Notes under the pieces: generated by a model
Seen by the model: only the letters and a program-made list of their open reading frames with translations
Told to the model about the DNA's origin: nothing
The model's database searches: none
In this document: one piece after another, positions 27,104-37,276 of the stretch
Layout of the letters: each line of letters starts with the position of its first letter
How positions within the stretch are numbered: the stretch's first letter is position 1
Position numbers and translations under genes: made by a program
Origin: Bacteroides sp.
Lineage (GTDB): Bacteria; Bacteroidota; Bacteroidia; Bacteroidales; Bacteroidaceae
DNA length: 64,000 nucleotides
Direction: 5' to 3'
Assembly: GCA_015060705.1 (NCBI GenBank)
Contig: SUXY01000004.1
Coordinates: 1-64,000, forward strand

Positions 27104-28846
27104 ATGAATACATACCGCAAACGAATTCCATATGGAATGATGAATTTCGTAGATGTCCGTAGGGATAATTGTTATTATATAGATAAAACCCGTTTTATCC
27201 CCGTGATAGAGCAGGCGAACAAATTCTTTTTCTATATTCGTCCGCGTAGGTTTGGCAAGAGCTTGACACTCTCGATGCTGAAACATTATTACGATGTGTT
27301 GGCAAAGGATATGTTTGACGAACTATATGGCGACTTGTATATCGGTCAGCATCCTACACCCGAGCGGAATAGCTATTTGATACTTTATTTGAATTTCTCG
27401 GTCGTTGATGCTAGCCTGAATAATTATCGGGATTCTTTGGATGCACATTGCAACACGGCATTTTGCCGTTTCTGTGATGTGTATGCAGATTATTTACCCC
27501 TAGGCTTGAAGGAGAAAATGAATGAGAAGGACGGGGCGGTTAAACAATTGGATTTCTTGTACCAAAGAGTAGCAGATGCCGGTCAGAAGATTTATCTTTT
27601 CATTGATGAATACGACCATTTCACCAACAAGATTCTTTCCGAGCCGGGTTGTCTGGATGACTATATGAAAGAAACGCACAGCACGGGTTATCTGCGTACA
27701 TTTTTTGACACCATCAAGGGAGGCACCGATTCTTCCATCAAGCGTTGTTTCGTGACGGGTGTCAGTCCTGTGACGATGGATGACCTGACCAGCGGTTTCA
27801 ATATCGGCACGAACTACTCCACTTCTCCGGAGTTCAACGAACTGACGGGTTTCTCGGAAAAGGATGTTAGGGAAATGCTGGACTATTACCGCACTACTTG
27901 TGAGTTTCATCATTCTACCGATGAATTGATTGAACGGATGAAGCCTTGGTATGACAACTATTGCTTTGCCATGCAGAGTTACGGCAAGACCACGATGTAC
28001 AACTCGAACATGGTGCTCTACTTTGTGGATAATTACATCCGAAATGGAGGAGAGTTGCCTGATAGAATGATAGAAGACAACATCCGTGTGGATTACAACA
28101 AGCTGCGTATGCTCATCCGCAAGGACAAGGAGTTTGCTCACGATGCTTCGGTCATCCAGACGTTGGTTTCGCAAGGTTATGTGACGGGTGAGCTAAAGAC
28201 CGGTTTCCCTGCCGAAAGGATAGCCGACCCGGACAATTTCATCAGCTTGCTTTATTACTTTGGAATGACAACGATTGATGGAGTGCATCGTGGCAAGACA
28301 CGTTTCAAGATTCCGAATCAGGTGGTGCGTGAACAGTTGTTCAATTATCTGTTGGAAACATACGATGAGGTGGACTTGCGTTTTGACAGTATGGAAAAGG
28401 GGGATTTGAATGCAGATTTGGCATACGATGGCAAGTGGCGTGAATATTTCCAGTACATTGCCGATTGTTTGACTACATATGCTTCCCAGCGAGACCGCCT
28501 GAAGGGCGAATCCTTCGTTCATGGTTTCACTTTGGCAATGACGGCTCAGAACAAGTTCTATCGTCCTGAGTCGGAAAAAGATACGCAGGGTGGTTATGCC
28601 GACATCTTCATGCTTCCGATGATTGACATCTGGAAGGACATGCTCCATAGCTACATCATCGAGCTGAAATATGCCAAGAGTAAGGACAGTGACGAGGTGG
28701 TGGCCCGTCTTCGTGAAGAAGCTATAGCCCAGGCCAATCGCTATGCCGATACGGAAGTGGTGAAGCGCAATATCGGCATGACCACACTTCACAAAATTGT
28801 GGTGGTGTATCGGGGTATGGATATGGTGGTGTGCGAAGAGGTTTAG
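27104..28846 (+). CDS. AAA-ATPase-like / PD-(D/E)XK nuclease superfamily protein
   Basis: A 580-residue protein of the large Bacteroidetes family that joins an AAA-ATPase-like domain (PF09820 type) to a C-terminal PD-(D/E)XK-like domain (PF08011 type). The N-terminus has IPYGMMNFVDVRRDNCYYIDKT and a P-loop-like RPRRFGKSLTLSML (about residue 45); YLFIDEYDHF fits a Walker B. The C-terminal part has GGYADIFML and, near 517, IIELKYAK, matching D...ExK nuclease residues. The function is unknown; these genes occur in many copies per genome and spread like selfish or defence-related elements. No partner gene is visible here. It has its own promoter and lies between two related 39-base repeats, suggesting insertion. 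Confidence 0.88.
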   Translation: MNTYRKRIPYGMMNFVDVRRDNCYYIDKTRFIPVIEQANKFFFYIRPRRFGKSLTLSMLKHYYDVLAKDMFDELYGDLYIGQHPTPERNSYLILYLNFSVVDASLNNYRDSLDAHCNTAFCRFCDVYADYLPLGLKEKMNEKDGAVKQLDFLYQRVADAGQKIYLFIDEYDHFTNKILSEPGCLDDYMKETHSTGYLRTFFDTIKGGTDSSIKRCFVTGVSPVTMDDLTSGFNIGTNYSTSPEFNELTGFSEKDVREMLDYYRTTCEFHHSTDELIERMKPWYDNYCFAMQSYGKTTMYNSNMVLYFVDNYIRNGGELPDRMIEDNIRVDYNKLRMLIRKDKEFAHDASVIQTLVSQGYVTGELKTGFPAERIADPDNFISLLYYFGMTTIDGVHRGKTRFKIPNQVVREQLFNYLLETYDEVDLRFDSMEKGDLNADLAYDGKWREYFQYIADCLTTYASQRDRLKGESFVHGFTLAMTAQNKFYRPESEKDTQGGYADIFMLPMIDIWKDMLHSYIIELKYAKSKDSDEVVARLREEAIAQANRYADTEVVKRNIGMTTLHKIVVVYRGMDMVVCEEV

Positions 28847-28934
28847 CTTTTTCTTAGAAATCTCCCTGGTGGAAGGACTGTAAGCACTTCCCCTAATTCC
28901 TTGGGGATTGGCAGAATATAGGATATTGAATTTT

Positions 28935-29009
28935 ATGAAGAAACTAGTTTAGATTATTGATTTATATGGCATTGGTTTCCTGTTCGGAACAGATGACAAT
29001 GAAGGCCTG
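28935..29009 (+). pseudogene. Broken lipoprotein signal-peptide fragment
   Basis: ATG AAG AAA CTA GTT TAG (28935) starts like a lipoprotein signal peptide (MKKLV) but stops at once. Shortly after, in another frame, comes MALVSCSEQMTMKA and a stop (28965-29009), which reads like the lipobox end of such a peptide. This looks like a decayed gene start. Bases 28847-28934 hold nothing recognisable. Confidence 0.3.
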
Positions 29010-29019
29010 AACTAACCCA

Positions 29020-29247
29020 ATGAGAATCTTCACGTTCATAGCTGTTGTTTGTTGTATATTAGGCATGTCCAATTGTACATCCATGAATTCTTCCGACAAT
29101 AGGAAGATGGAGGATTGTTTGTTTTTGGCCGATTCTTTCCGGAAGGTAGGAGTAAAGGATTCAGCCTTGTTTTATTTCAAGCAAGCGGAAAGTCTGTTGG
29201 CAGATACGGCTTCCGTTTCATCCCGTTATCATATCTGGAAGCGATGA
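29020..29247 (+). pseudogene. Truncated lipoprotein (75 codons)
   Basis: The frame begins with a good lipoprotein signal (MRIFTFIAVVCCILGMSNC, Cys19) and continues with a helical DSALFYFKQAESLLADTASV stretch like the first TPR-type helices of Bacteroides signalling lipoproteins. It then stops where the diverged BlaI-remnant repeat begins (29235). I read it as an N-terminal fragment whose remainder was lost in the rearrangement. A functional 75-residue lipoprotein is the alternative. Confidence 0.45.
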
Positions 29248-29273
29248 AGAATATGACAAAACGCAACGAATGT
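29235..29273 (+). repeat. Diverged direct repeat of the BlaI-remnant end
   Basis: These 39 bases match 27010-27048 at 32 positions, and six of the seven differences are transitions. In the frame starting at 29235 it reads LEAMKNMTKRNE, against LEAMRDMTKCNE in the first copy. The two copies bracket the AAA/PD-(D/E)XK gene and the lipoprotein debris. Confidence 0.75.
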
Positions 29274-29281
29274 TCCGTCCA

Positions 29282-30010
29282 TCAGTCAAACAACTCCTTC
29301 AACACATCGAGAGATTTCAGCACCGGGAAGTCAGGTAAATGCAAACGGTAGTAATCGTTGATGACCGTCAAGCAACGGTTTCGCTCAGTGCGGCTCATGC
29401 CGAACAGGTGCATCGTCTCATAATTCATACGGAGCAACAAGCGGATACGGGCAGCCTCATCCGGTTTCAAGAATGTACCACTTTTGGGAAGCATGGGTGT
29501 AAAACAAGCATTGAGCATATCGAAATAGCAACCCGAGGTGTAATCATCCACATTGGGATACAATCCCAAAAAACGGGAAAGACGCATGAGGAATACCAGA
29601 TGAAAATTGGCAAAGCTACGTCCTTCACACTCATCAAGCCAACGGATAGAATGTTGCAAGTAGATAAAAAGTGGTTCATTCGGAGCCTCCTCCTTCAATG
29701 CCCGATAAAGGAACTCAGCCAAAAACATAGCAATGGATGATTTATAAGGATGATAAGGCAAAGACCGGAACGGATACAAAGACTTCGCTTCGCGAATCCG
29801 ATGAAGGTTACTCGTCGGACGTACATCAGCTTCAACCTCTACTAAAGCCAAAGGTTGGAACAGCACATTCTGTACCCCACTCTTTTTGGAGCGGGACACT
29901 TTGACCAGGAAAGAAGCCCGTCCCCCCTGCTCGGTATAGATATCCACGATGTTTGAAGTATCGTTGTACTTCAAGGTGTGAAGCACGATGCCTGATATTT
30001 TTTGGTACAT
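29282..30010 (-). CDS. recO: DNA repair protein RecO
   Basis: A 242-residue protein with the RecO N-terminal OB fold ([31 protein letters not shown]) and a helical C-terminal domain. RecO loads RecA onto SSB-coated single-stranded DNA with RecR in the RecFOR gap-repair pathway. The four-cysteine zinc site of some RecO proteins is not seen: only two cysteines occur near the relevant segment ([11 protein letters not shown]). Single gene on the minus strand between the accessory patch and the tRNA genes. Confidence 0.93.
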   Translation of the reverse strand: MYQKISGIVLHTLKYNDTSNIVDIYTEQGGRASFLVKVSRSKKSGVQNVLFQPLALVEVEADVRPTSNLHRIREAKSLYPFRSLPYHPYKSSIAMFLAEFLYRALKEEAPNEPLFIYLQHSIRWLDECEGRSFANFHLVFLMRLSRFLGLYPNVDDYTSGCYFDMLNACFTPMLPKSGTFLKPDEAARIRLLLRMNYETMHLFGMSRTERNRCLTVINDYYRLHLPDFPVLKSLDVLKELFD

Positions 30011-30098
30011 TACCTTATATTATATAGCTTTATCCAAGCACAAAAATAGGGAAAAGGAAGGAAATTTCATCAAAACTTGCATTTTTTCTTCGGAATGT

Positions 30099-30129
30099 TT
30101 TGCAGTTTCAAAAAAACACTCTATTTTTG
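30099..30129 (+). promoter_or_regulatory. Promoter of the tRNA-Asp/tRNA-Glu genes
   Basis: TTTG (30099-30102), a 19-base spacer and TATTTTTG (30122-30129) give a full match to the Bacteroidetes promoter, about 40 bases before tRNA-Asp. Confidence 0.75.
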
Positions 30130-30167
30130 CACTCGCTTTCGGAAACGAAGACGCTCTTAAACAAGTT

Positions 30168-30241
30168 GGTGTGGTAGTTCAGCTGGTTAGAATACCTGCC
30201 TGTCACGCAGGGGGTCGCGGGTTCGAGTCCCGTCCATACCG
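30168..30241 (+). tRNA. tRNA-Asp (GTC)
   Basis: A 74-base cloverleaf. The acceptor GGTGTGG pairs with CCATACC, with G as discriminator. The anticodon stem is CCTGC/GCAGG with loop CTGTCAC and anticodon GTC at 30202-30204. The T arm is GCGGG-TTCGAGT-CCCGT. CCA is not encoded. Confidence 0.96.
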
Positions 30242-30247
30242 CTTCAA

Positions 30248-30319
30248 GGTCCGTTCGTATATCGGTTAGTACTCAAGATTTTCATTCTTGCAAGGGGGGT
30301 TCGATTCCCCCACGGACTA
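30248..30319 (+). tRNA. tRNA-Glu (TTC)
   Basis: A 72-base cloverleaf six bases after tRNA-Asp. The acceptor GGTCCGT pairs with ACGGACT (closing G-U), discriminator A. The anticodon stem is CAAGA/TCTTG with loop TTTTCAT and anticodon TTC at 30281-30283. The T arm is GGGGG-TTCGATT-CCCCC. Confidence 0.95.
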
Positions 30320-30363
30320 CTAATAAGAAAAATAATAAAAGAACAATTTAAAGATTAGTCGAG

Positions 30364-30618
30364 ATGGCAAATCACAAATCATCAATCAAGAGAATTAGAC
30401 AAGAAGAAAAGAGAAGACTTCACAACAGATACTACGCTAAGACTATGCGTAACGCTGTAAAGAAGCTCCGTAACACTAACGACAAGGCAGAAGCTGCTGC
30501 TATGTTCCCAAGTGTACAGAAGATGTTGGACAAGTTGGCTAAGCGCAACCTCATCCACAAGAACAAGGCTTCTAACTTGAAGTCAAAATTGGCTGCTCAC
30601 ATCAGCAAGCTCGCTTAA
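30364..30618 (+). CDS. rpsT: 30S ribosomal protein S20
   Basis: An 84-residue basic protein with the family start [21 protein letters not shown] and the helical body ending [17 protein letters not shown]20 binds 16S rRNA and joins the 5' domain to helix 44. It follows tRNA-Glu by 44 bases and may be co-transcribed with the tRNAs. A terminator follows. Confidence 0.98.
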   Translation: MANHKSSIKRIRQEEKRRLHNRYYAKTMRNAVKKLRNTNDKAEAAAMFPSVQKMLDKLAKRNLIHKNKASNLKSKLAAHISKLA

Positions 30619-30644
30619 GTAATACACTTAAGTCAACGATAAAG

Positions 30645-30676
30645 AAGGCTGGACCTCCAAAAGGTTCAGCCTTTTG
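30645..30676 (+). terminator. rpsT terminator
   Basis: The stem AAGGCTGGACCT (30645-30656) pairs with AGGTTCAGCCTT (30662-30673) with one mismatch, followed by a short T run. Confidence 0.8.
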
Positions 30677-30687
30677 TCGTTTTATGA

Positions 30688-32790
<2,103 letters not shown>

Positions 32791-32842
32791 TTATTTCATA
32801 ACTAAATTTTTAAATCCATCCTCACATCTTACACAGAGGTAG

Positions 32843-32875
32843 TCCCGAGCTTCCGAGTTCGGGACTTTTTTTATT
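32843..32875 (+). terminator. gyrB terminator
   Basis: AGTCCCGA (32843-32850) pairs with TCGGGACT (32861-32868), followed by seven T's. The rest of the 304-base gap to malQ is AT-rich and holds only the promoter box at 33053. Confidence 0.85.
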
Positions 32876-33052
32876 CCTATAGCCTTTATATTTTCTACTT
32901 TATCAGACGACATTTTCTCACCACTCTTCATATCGTATTTTCCCGATGAATTGGGGGAAAATTGTCACTTAGCACACACAAGAAGAGCCTTACACGAACA
33001 ATATGCCCTTATATTTTTTATCTAAAAATTCTGATATTCGACAATAAAGTCC

Positions 33053-33060
33053 TATTTTTG
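33053..33060 (+). promoter_or_regulatory. -7 box of the malQ promoter
   Basis: TATTTTTG fits TAnnTTTG and lies 34 bases before the malQ ATG. No clear -33. Confidence 0.55.
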
Positions 33061-33094
33061 AAAATAATTGAATATTAATATAGATAACAGAACT

Positions 33095-35773
33095 ATGAAA
33101 CTCACTTTTCGAATAGAGTACCGTACAGCATGGGGCGAGTCTATCGGCGTCATGCTTAAAGGACAAGAGAATAGCCCAATTATGTTGGGCACGAGTGACG
33201 GAATCATGTGGGAAGGTAGCGCCGAAATGCTAGATGCTCCCGCCGGTGTTCCCCTAACCTACCGATATGGTGTATTTTTGGACGGCCAATGTAGCCGTCG
33301 CGAAAGCGGAACAATGGCACACATCTTCTGTCCTAGCAAAAAACGCAACAGTCATTACATCTTGAACGACAGTTGGAAGGACCTTCCATCTGCCTCACAC
33401 TTGTATAGCGCTGCATTCAGTGGTAATTATTCATTGGACAAGACACCAAAAGACCAATGTACAGGCGAAGGCGACATCGTCTTCCGTGCCCTTTGTCCGT
33501 GCTTACACCACCGCAAACAAGTGTTGGGTATTTGTGGACGGGAAGAAAAATTGGGCTACTGGAATCCGGACCGCGTCATCTGCATGGAGGAAATCCAAGC
33601 CAATGAATGGGTTGTGACCTTATCTGCCAAAGACCTGAAATTCCCATTGGAATACAAGTTTGTAGCTGTCCATACAGAAACCGGCAAGGTAGAAGAATGG
33701 GAAATGGGTGCTAACCGCCAATTGTATATCAACGACTTGCGCAAAGGCGAAATCTTCTTGACACAAGAAATGGAAGTGCAGTTCGAATCCATGTCACGCA
33801 AGGTGGCAGGTACTGCTATTCCAGTCTTCTCGCTCCGCAGCGAAGGCAGCTTTGGTGTTGGCGATTTCGGCGATTTGAAGAAGCTTATCGACTGGGCAGA
33901 AAAGACACATCAACAAGCTGTTCAGATTCTTCCAATTAATGACACGACTATCACCAATACTTGGATAGACTCTTACCCTTACAACAGCATCTCTATCTAC
34001 GCTTTCCACCCGATGTACATCGACGTACGTCAGTTGGGTAAGATGAAGGACAAGGAAGCAGCCGCTGCTTTCGAAGAAAAACGTCTGGAACTGAACGCTT
34101 TGGCACAGATTGATTATGAAGCGGTCAACAATACCAAGCGTGAATACATCCGTTTGATGTTCCAACAAACAGGTAAGAAAGTATTGGCTTCGGCTGATTT
34201 CAAGCAATTCTTCAAGGAAAACGAGCACTGGTTACTCCCATATGCAGCGTTCTCATACTTGAGAGATCAATATGGCACACCGGATTTCAGCCAATGGCCG
34301 GAACATCAGACTTACGACGCCAAGGCTATCGCAGCCATGTGCGATCCTAAGAGCGAATGTTACGAAGCTATCGCCTATTATTATTACATTCAGTACAACT
34401 TGCACATCCAGTTGTTGGATGCCGGCAACTATGCCCGTCAGAAAGGTATCATCTTCAAGGGGGATATTCCAATCGGCATCAGCCGCAACAGCGTAGAAGC
34501 ATGGATTGAACCGTATTATTTCAACATGAACGGTCAAGCGGGTGCACCACCTGATGCATTCTCTACCAAAGGACAAAACTGGGGCTTCCCTACTTACAAT
34601 TGGGACGTCATGGAACAAGACAACTATTTGTGGTGGCAAAAACGCTTCCGCAAAATGGCCGAATACTTTACTGCTTACCGTATCGACCATATTCTTGGTT
34701 TCTTCCGTATTTGGGAAATTCCTTCTCATTCCGTTCATGGCTTGCTCGGTCAGTTCGTTCCTGCATTGCCTATGGGTGAAGAAGAAATTCAAAGTTTCGG
34801 TTTGCATTTCCAGAAGGACTTCATGACCCGTCCGTTCATCAACGATGACATTCTGAACCGTGTATTCGGTGAAAAAGCGGATTTCGTGAAAGAAACATTC
34901 TTGCAGAACAGCCACGACGACATTTGGGAAATGCGTCCGGAATACGATACCCAACGCAAGGTAGAAGCTTGGTTTGCCGGCAAGAAAGACGAAGAAAGCG
35001 TGAATATGCGTGAAGGTATCTATGCGTTGATCAGCAATGTATTGTTTGTGCCAGACCGTAAGAACCCGTCAACTTATCACCCACGTATCACCGTTCAGAA
35101 TGACTTCATCTTTGAACGCTTGAGTGACAATGAAAAAGACGCATTCAACCGCTTGTACAACCATTATTACTACCAGCGCCACAACCAGTTCTGGTATCAC
35201 GAAGCCATGAAGAAGTTGCCGATGTTGACTCAATGTACTTCCATGTTGGTTTGCGGTGAAGACTTGGGTATGGTACCTGATTGTGTGCCTTGGGTAATGG
35301 AACAGCTGCAGATTTTGAGTTTGGAAATCCAACGCATGCCAAAGAACCCACAACACGAATTCGGTCATTTGTGGGAATATCCATTGCGCTCAGTATGTAC
35401 TATTTCTACCCACGACATGGCAACTCTCCGTGGTTGGTGGGAAGAAGACCCTGCCTTGACTGCCCGTTACTACAACCAAGTATTGGGCCAATGGGGTGAA
35501 GTACCTGTAACAGCTCCAGGTTGGGCATGTGAAGAGATTGTCCGTCAGCACTTGCAATGCCCGTCCCTGCTTTGCATTCTTGCATTCCAAGACTGGTTGT
35601 CGATGGACGAAGATCTCCGTTATCCGGATGCAAATGCCGAGCGTATCAATGTACCGGCCAATCCACGCCATTATTGGCGTTATCGCATGCATCTCACATT
35701 GGAAGACTTGATGAAAAACAAGGCTTTCAATAAGAAGATGACCGAAATGATTGACGAAGCTGGAAGATATTAA
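33095..35773 (+). CDS. malQ: 4-alpha-glucanotransferase, GH77, DPE2-like with N-terminal starch-binding domains
   Basis: An 892-residue enzyme, much longer than E. coli MalQ (694). The first 245 residues look like two CBM20-type starch-binding domains: FRIEYRTAWGESIGVMLKG, and VFRALCPCLHHRKQVLGICGREEKLGYW, whose GxxxxLGxW pattern is CBM20-like. The GH77 domain follows, with YRIDHILGFFRIW (catalytic Asp near residue 530), CGEDLGMVP (acid/base Glu) and STHDMATLRGWW. Two CBM20s plus GH77 is the layout of plant DPE2, which handles maltose with a large glucan acceptor. No signal peptide, so cytoplasmic. It would disproportionate imported maltose and malto-oligosaccharides and release glucose. The sugar transporter gene follows directly. 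Confidence 0.92.
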   Translation: MKLTFRIEYRTAWGESIGVMLKGQENSPIMLGTSDGIMWEGSAEMLDAPAGVPLTYRYGVFLDGQCSRRESGTMAHIFCPSKKRNSHYILNDSWKDLPSASHLYSAAFSGNYSLDKTPKDQCTGEGDIVFRALCPCLHHRKQVLGICGREEKLGYWNPDRVICMEEIQANEWVVTLSAKDLKFPLEYKFVAVHTETGKVEEWEMGANRQLYINDLRKGEIFLTQEMEVQFESMSRKVAGTAIPVFSLRSEGSFGVGDFGDLKKLIDWAEKTHQQAVQILPINDTTITNTWIDSYPYNSISIYAFHPMYIDVRQLGKMKDKEAAAAFEEKRLELNALAQIDYEAVNNTKREYIRLMFQQTGKKVLASADFKQFFKENEHWLLPYAAFSYLRDQYGTPDFSQWPEHQTYDAKAIAAMCDPKSECYEAIAYYYYIQYNLHIQLLDAGNYARQKGIIFKGDIPIGISRNSVEAWIEPYYFNMNGQAGAPPDAFSTKGQNWGFPTYNWDVMEQDNYLWWQKRFRKMAEYFTAYRIDHILGFFRIWEIPSHSVHGLLGQFVPALPMGEEEIQSFGLHFQKDFMTRPFINDDILNRVFGEKADFVKETFLQNSHDDIWEMRPEYDTQRKVEAWFAGKKDEESVNMREGIYALISNVLFVPDRKNPSTYHPRITVQNDFIFERLSDNEKDAFNRLYNHYYYQRHNQFWYHEAMKKLPMLTQCTSMLVCGEDLGMVPDCVPWVMEQLQILSLEIQRMPKNPQHEFGHLWEYPLRSVCTISTHDMATLRGWWEEDPALTARYYNQVLGQWGEVPVTAPGWACEEIVRQHLQCPSLLCILAFQDWLSMDEDLRYPDANAERINVPANPRHYWRYRMHLTLEDLMKNKAFNKKMTEMIDEAGRY

Positions 35774-35781
35774 TCCTATTC

Positions 35782-35846
35782 ACCACAAAGTACACAGAGT
35801 CACACGGAGTAAAATAACTCAGTGAAACTCTGTGTGACTCTGTGGT
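35782..35846. repeat. Imperfect inverted repeat built of CACAGAGT-like units
   Basis: Left arm 35782-35810 and right arm 35817-35846. Each arm begins ACCACA (read inwards) and consists of about three copies of a roughly 10-base CACAGAGT-like unit. It lies between malQ and the transporter gene and would form a long hairpin in a shared transcript. The right arm runs to 24 bases before the transporter ATG. Confidence 0.8.
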
Positions 35847-35869
35847 AAGAATTACAAACCAATAATACC

Positions 35870-37219
35870 ATGAATAAAATACCCGATTTAAGTTTTTGGA
35901 AGCTGTGGAACATCAGCTTCGGATTCTTTGGCGTACAGATTGCTTATGCACTGCAAAGCGCCAACATTAGCCGTATCTTCTCCACACTTGGAGCCGATCC
36001 GCACGATTTGAGTTATTTCTGGATTCTACCTCCATTGGCAGGTATCATTGTCCAACCGATTATCGGTGCCATGAGTGACCGTACCTGGACACGATTCGGT
36101 CGCCGCATACCTTATCTATTTGTAGGAGCCTTGTTTGCCGTAGCCGTGATGTGCTTACTCCCGAATGCCGGTAGTTTCGGCATGTCTGTTGGAGCAGCCA
36201 TGATTTTCGGTTTGATTTCGTTGATGTTCCTGGATACTTCCATTAACATGGCGATGCAACCATTCAAGATGATGGTTGGCGATATGGTAAATGAAAAGCA
36301 GAAAGGCTTGGCATATTCCATTCAAAGTTTCTTGTGTAATGCCGGCAGCTTGGCAGGATATTTGTTCCCGTTCATCTTTGCCGCTATTGGTATCAGCAAC
36401 ATTGCTCCTAAGGGCGTAATTCCTGATTCAGTGATTTATTCATTCTATATCGGTGCTATCATTCTGATTCTTTGTGTGATTTACACGTCTGCCAAAGTTA
36501 AAGAATATCCACCAAAGTTGTATGCAGAATACCATGGCATCAAGGAAGACAAGAAAGAAGAAAAGACCAATATGCTCCAATTGCTCATCAAGGCTCCGAA
36601 AGCTTTCTGGACTGTAGGATTGGTACAATTCTTCTGTTGGGCTGCCTTTATGTTCATGTGGACTTATACTAATGGTACTGTAGCCGCCAACGTATTTGAT
36701 GCCCCTTCTACACTGAACGCAGCCGGTGCAACCGTGATTGATACCGCTTCCAGCCAATACCAGACTGCAGGCGACTGGGTAGGTATCTTATTTGCCGTAC
36801 AAGCAGTAGGTTCTGTCATTTGGGCAACCATTATCCCTCAGTTCAAGAGTTTGAAAGTAGCTTATGTAGTAAGCTTGCTATTGGGTGCAGCAGGCTTCAT
36901 TTCTATCCTCTTCATCCAAGATCAATATGCATTGTTTGCATCCTTCCTTTTGATAGGTTGCGCATGGGCAGCTATGTTGGCATTGCCGTTCACCATCTTG
37001 ACCAATGCGCTTAGCGGCAGTCACATGGGTACTTACCTTGGCTTATTCAACGGAACGATTTGTGTTCCGCAGATTGTTGCTGCTTCTTTAGGTGGGCTGA
37101 TTCTGAAGATGTTTACAACAGAAGGAAGTATCGCTCCAGAAGTAAACATGCTGGTTCTTGCTGGTGTATTCTTGATTATTGGCGCTTGTTGCGTAAGTGT
37201 AATCAAGCTTAAGAAATAA
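35870..37219 (+). CDS. MFS sugar transporter (SLC45/GPH-like, probably maltose)
   Basis: A 449-residue protein with about 12 membrane segments. The N-terminal LSFWKLWNISFGFFGVQIAYALQSANISRIF and the loop MSDRTWTRFGRRIPYL are typical of the sucrose/maltose-proton symporter branch (SLC45-like) of the major facilitator superfamily. A charged central loop (EYHGIKEDKKEEKTN) separates the two halves. Its place between malQ and the sus genes makes maltose or short malto-oligosaccharides the likely cargo across the inner membrane; glucose is an alternative. It shares a terminator with the convergent susR. Confidence 0.88.
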   Translation: MNKIPDLSFWKLWNISFGFFGVQIAYALQSANISRIFSTLGADPHDLSYFWILPPLAGIIVQPIIGAMSDRTWTRFGRRIPYLFVGALFAVAVMCLLPNAGSFGMSVGAAMIFGLISLMFLDTSINMAMQPFKMMVGDMVNEKQKGLAYSIQSFLCNAGSLAGYLFPFIFAAIGISNIAPKGVIPDSVIYSFYIGAIILILCVIYTSAKVKEYPPKLYAEYHGIKEDKKEEKTNMLQLLIKAPKAFWTVGLVQFFCWAAFMFMWTYTNGTVAANVFDAPSTLNAAGATVIDTASSQYQTAGDWVGILFAVQAVGSVIWATIIPQFKSLKVAYVVSLLLGAAGFISILFIQDQYALFASFLLIGCAWAAMLALPFTILTNALSGSHMGTYLGLFNGTICVPQIVAASLGGLILKMFTTEGSIAPEVNMLVLAGVFLIIGACCVSVIKLKK

Positions 37220-37220
37220 T

Positions 37221-37276
37221 TATAAATAAAAAGAAAGCGGATATGTATTGATATATCCGCTTTCTTTTTATTTATA
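37221..37276. terminator. Bidirectional terminator between the transporter gene and susR
   Basis: A perfect 24-bp stem (37221-37244 with 37253-37276) and an 8-base loop; the core is GAAAGCGGATAT, and T-rich outer arms suit both directions. The susR stop codon lies inside it. Confidence 0.88.

Noticed and set aside
30168-30319. Integration site at the tRNA genes
   Set aside because: Both tRNAs are followed by normal housekeeping sequence (rpsT) and no tRNA-end duplication or integrase gene is present.
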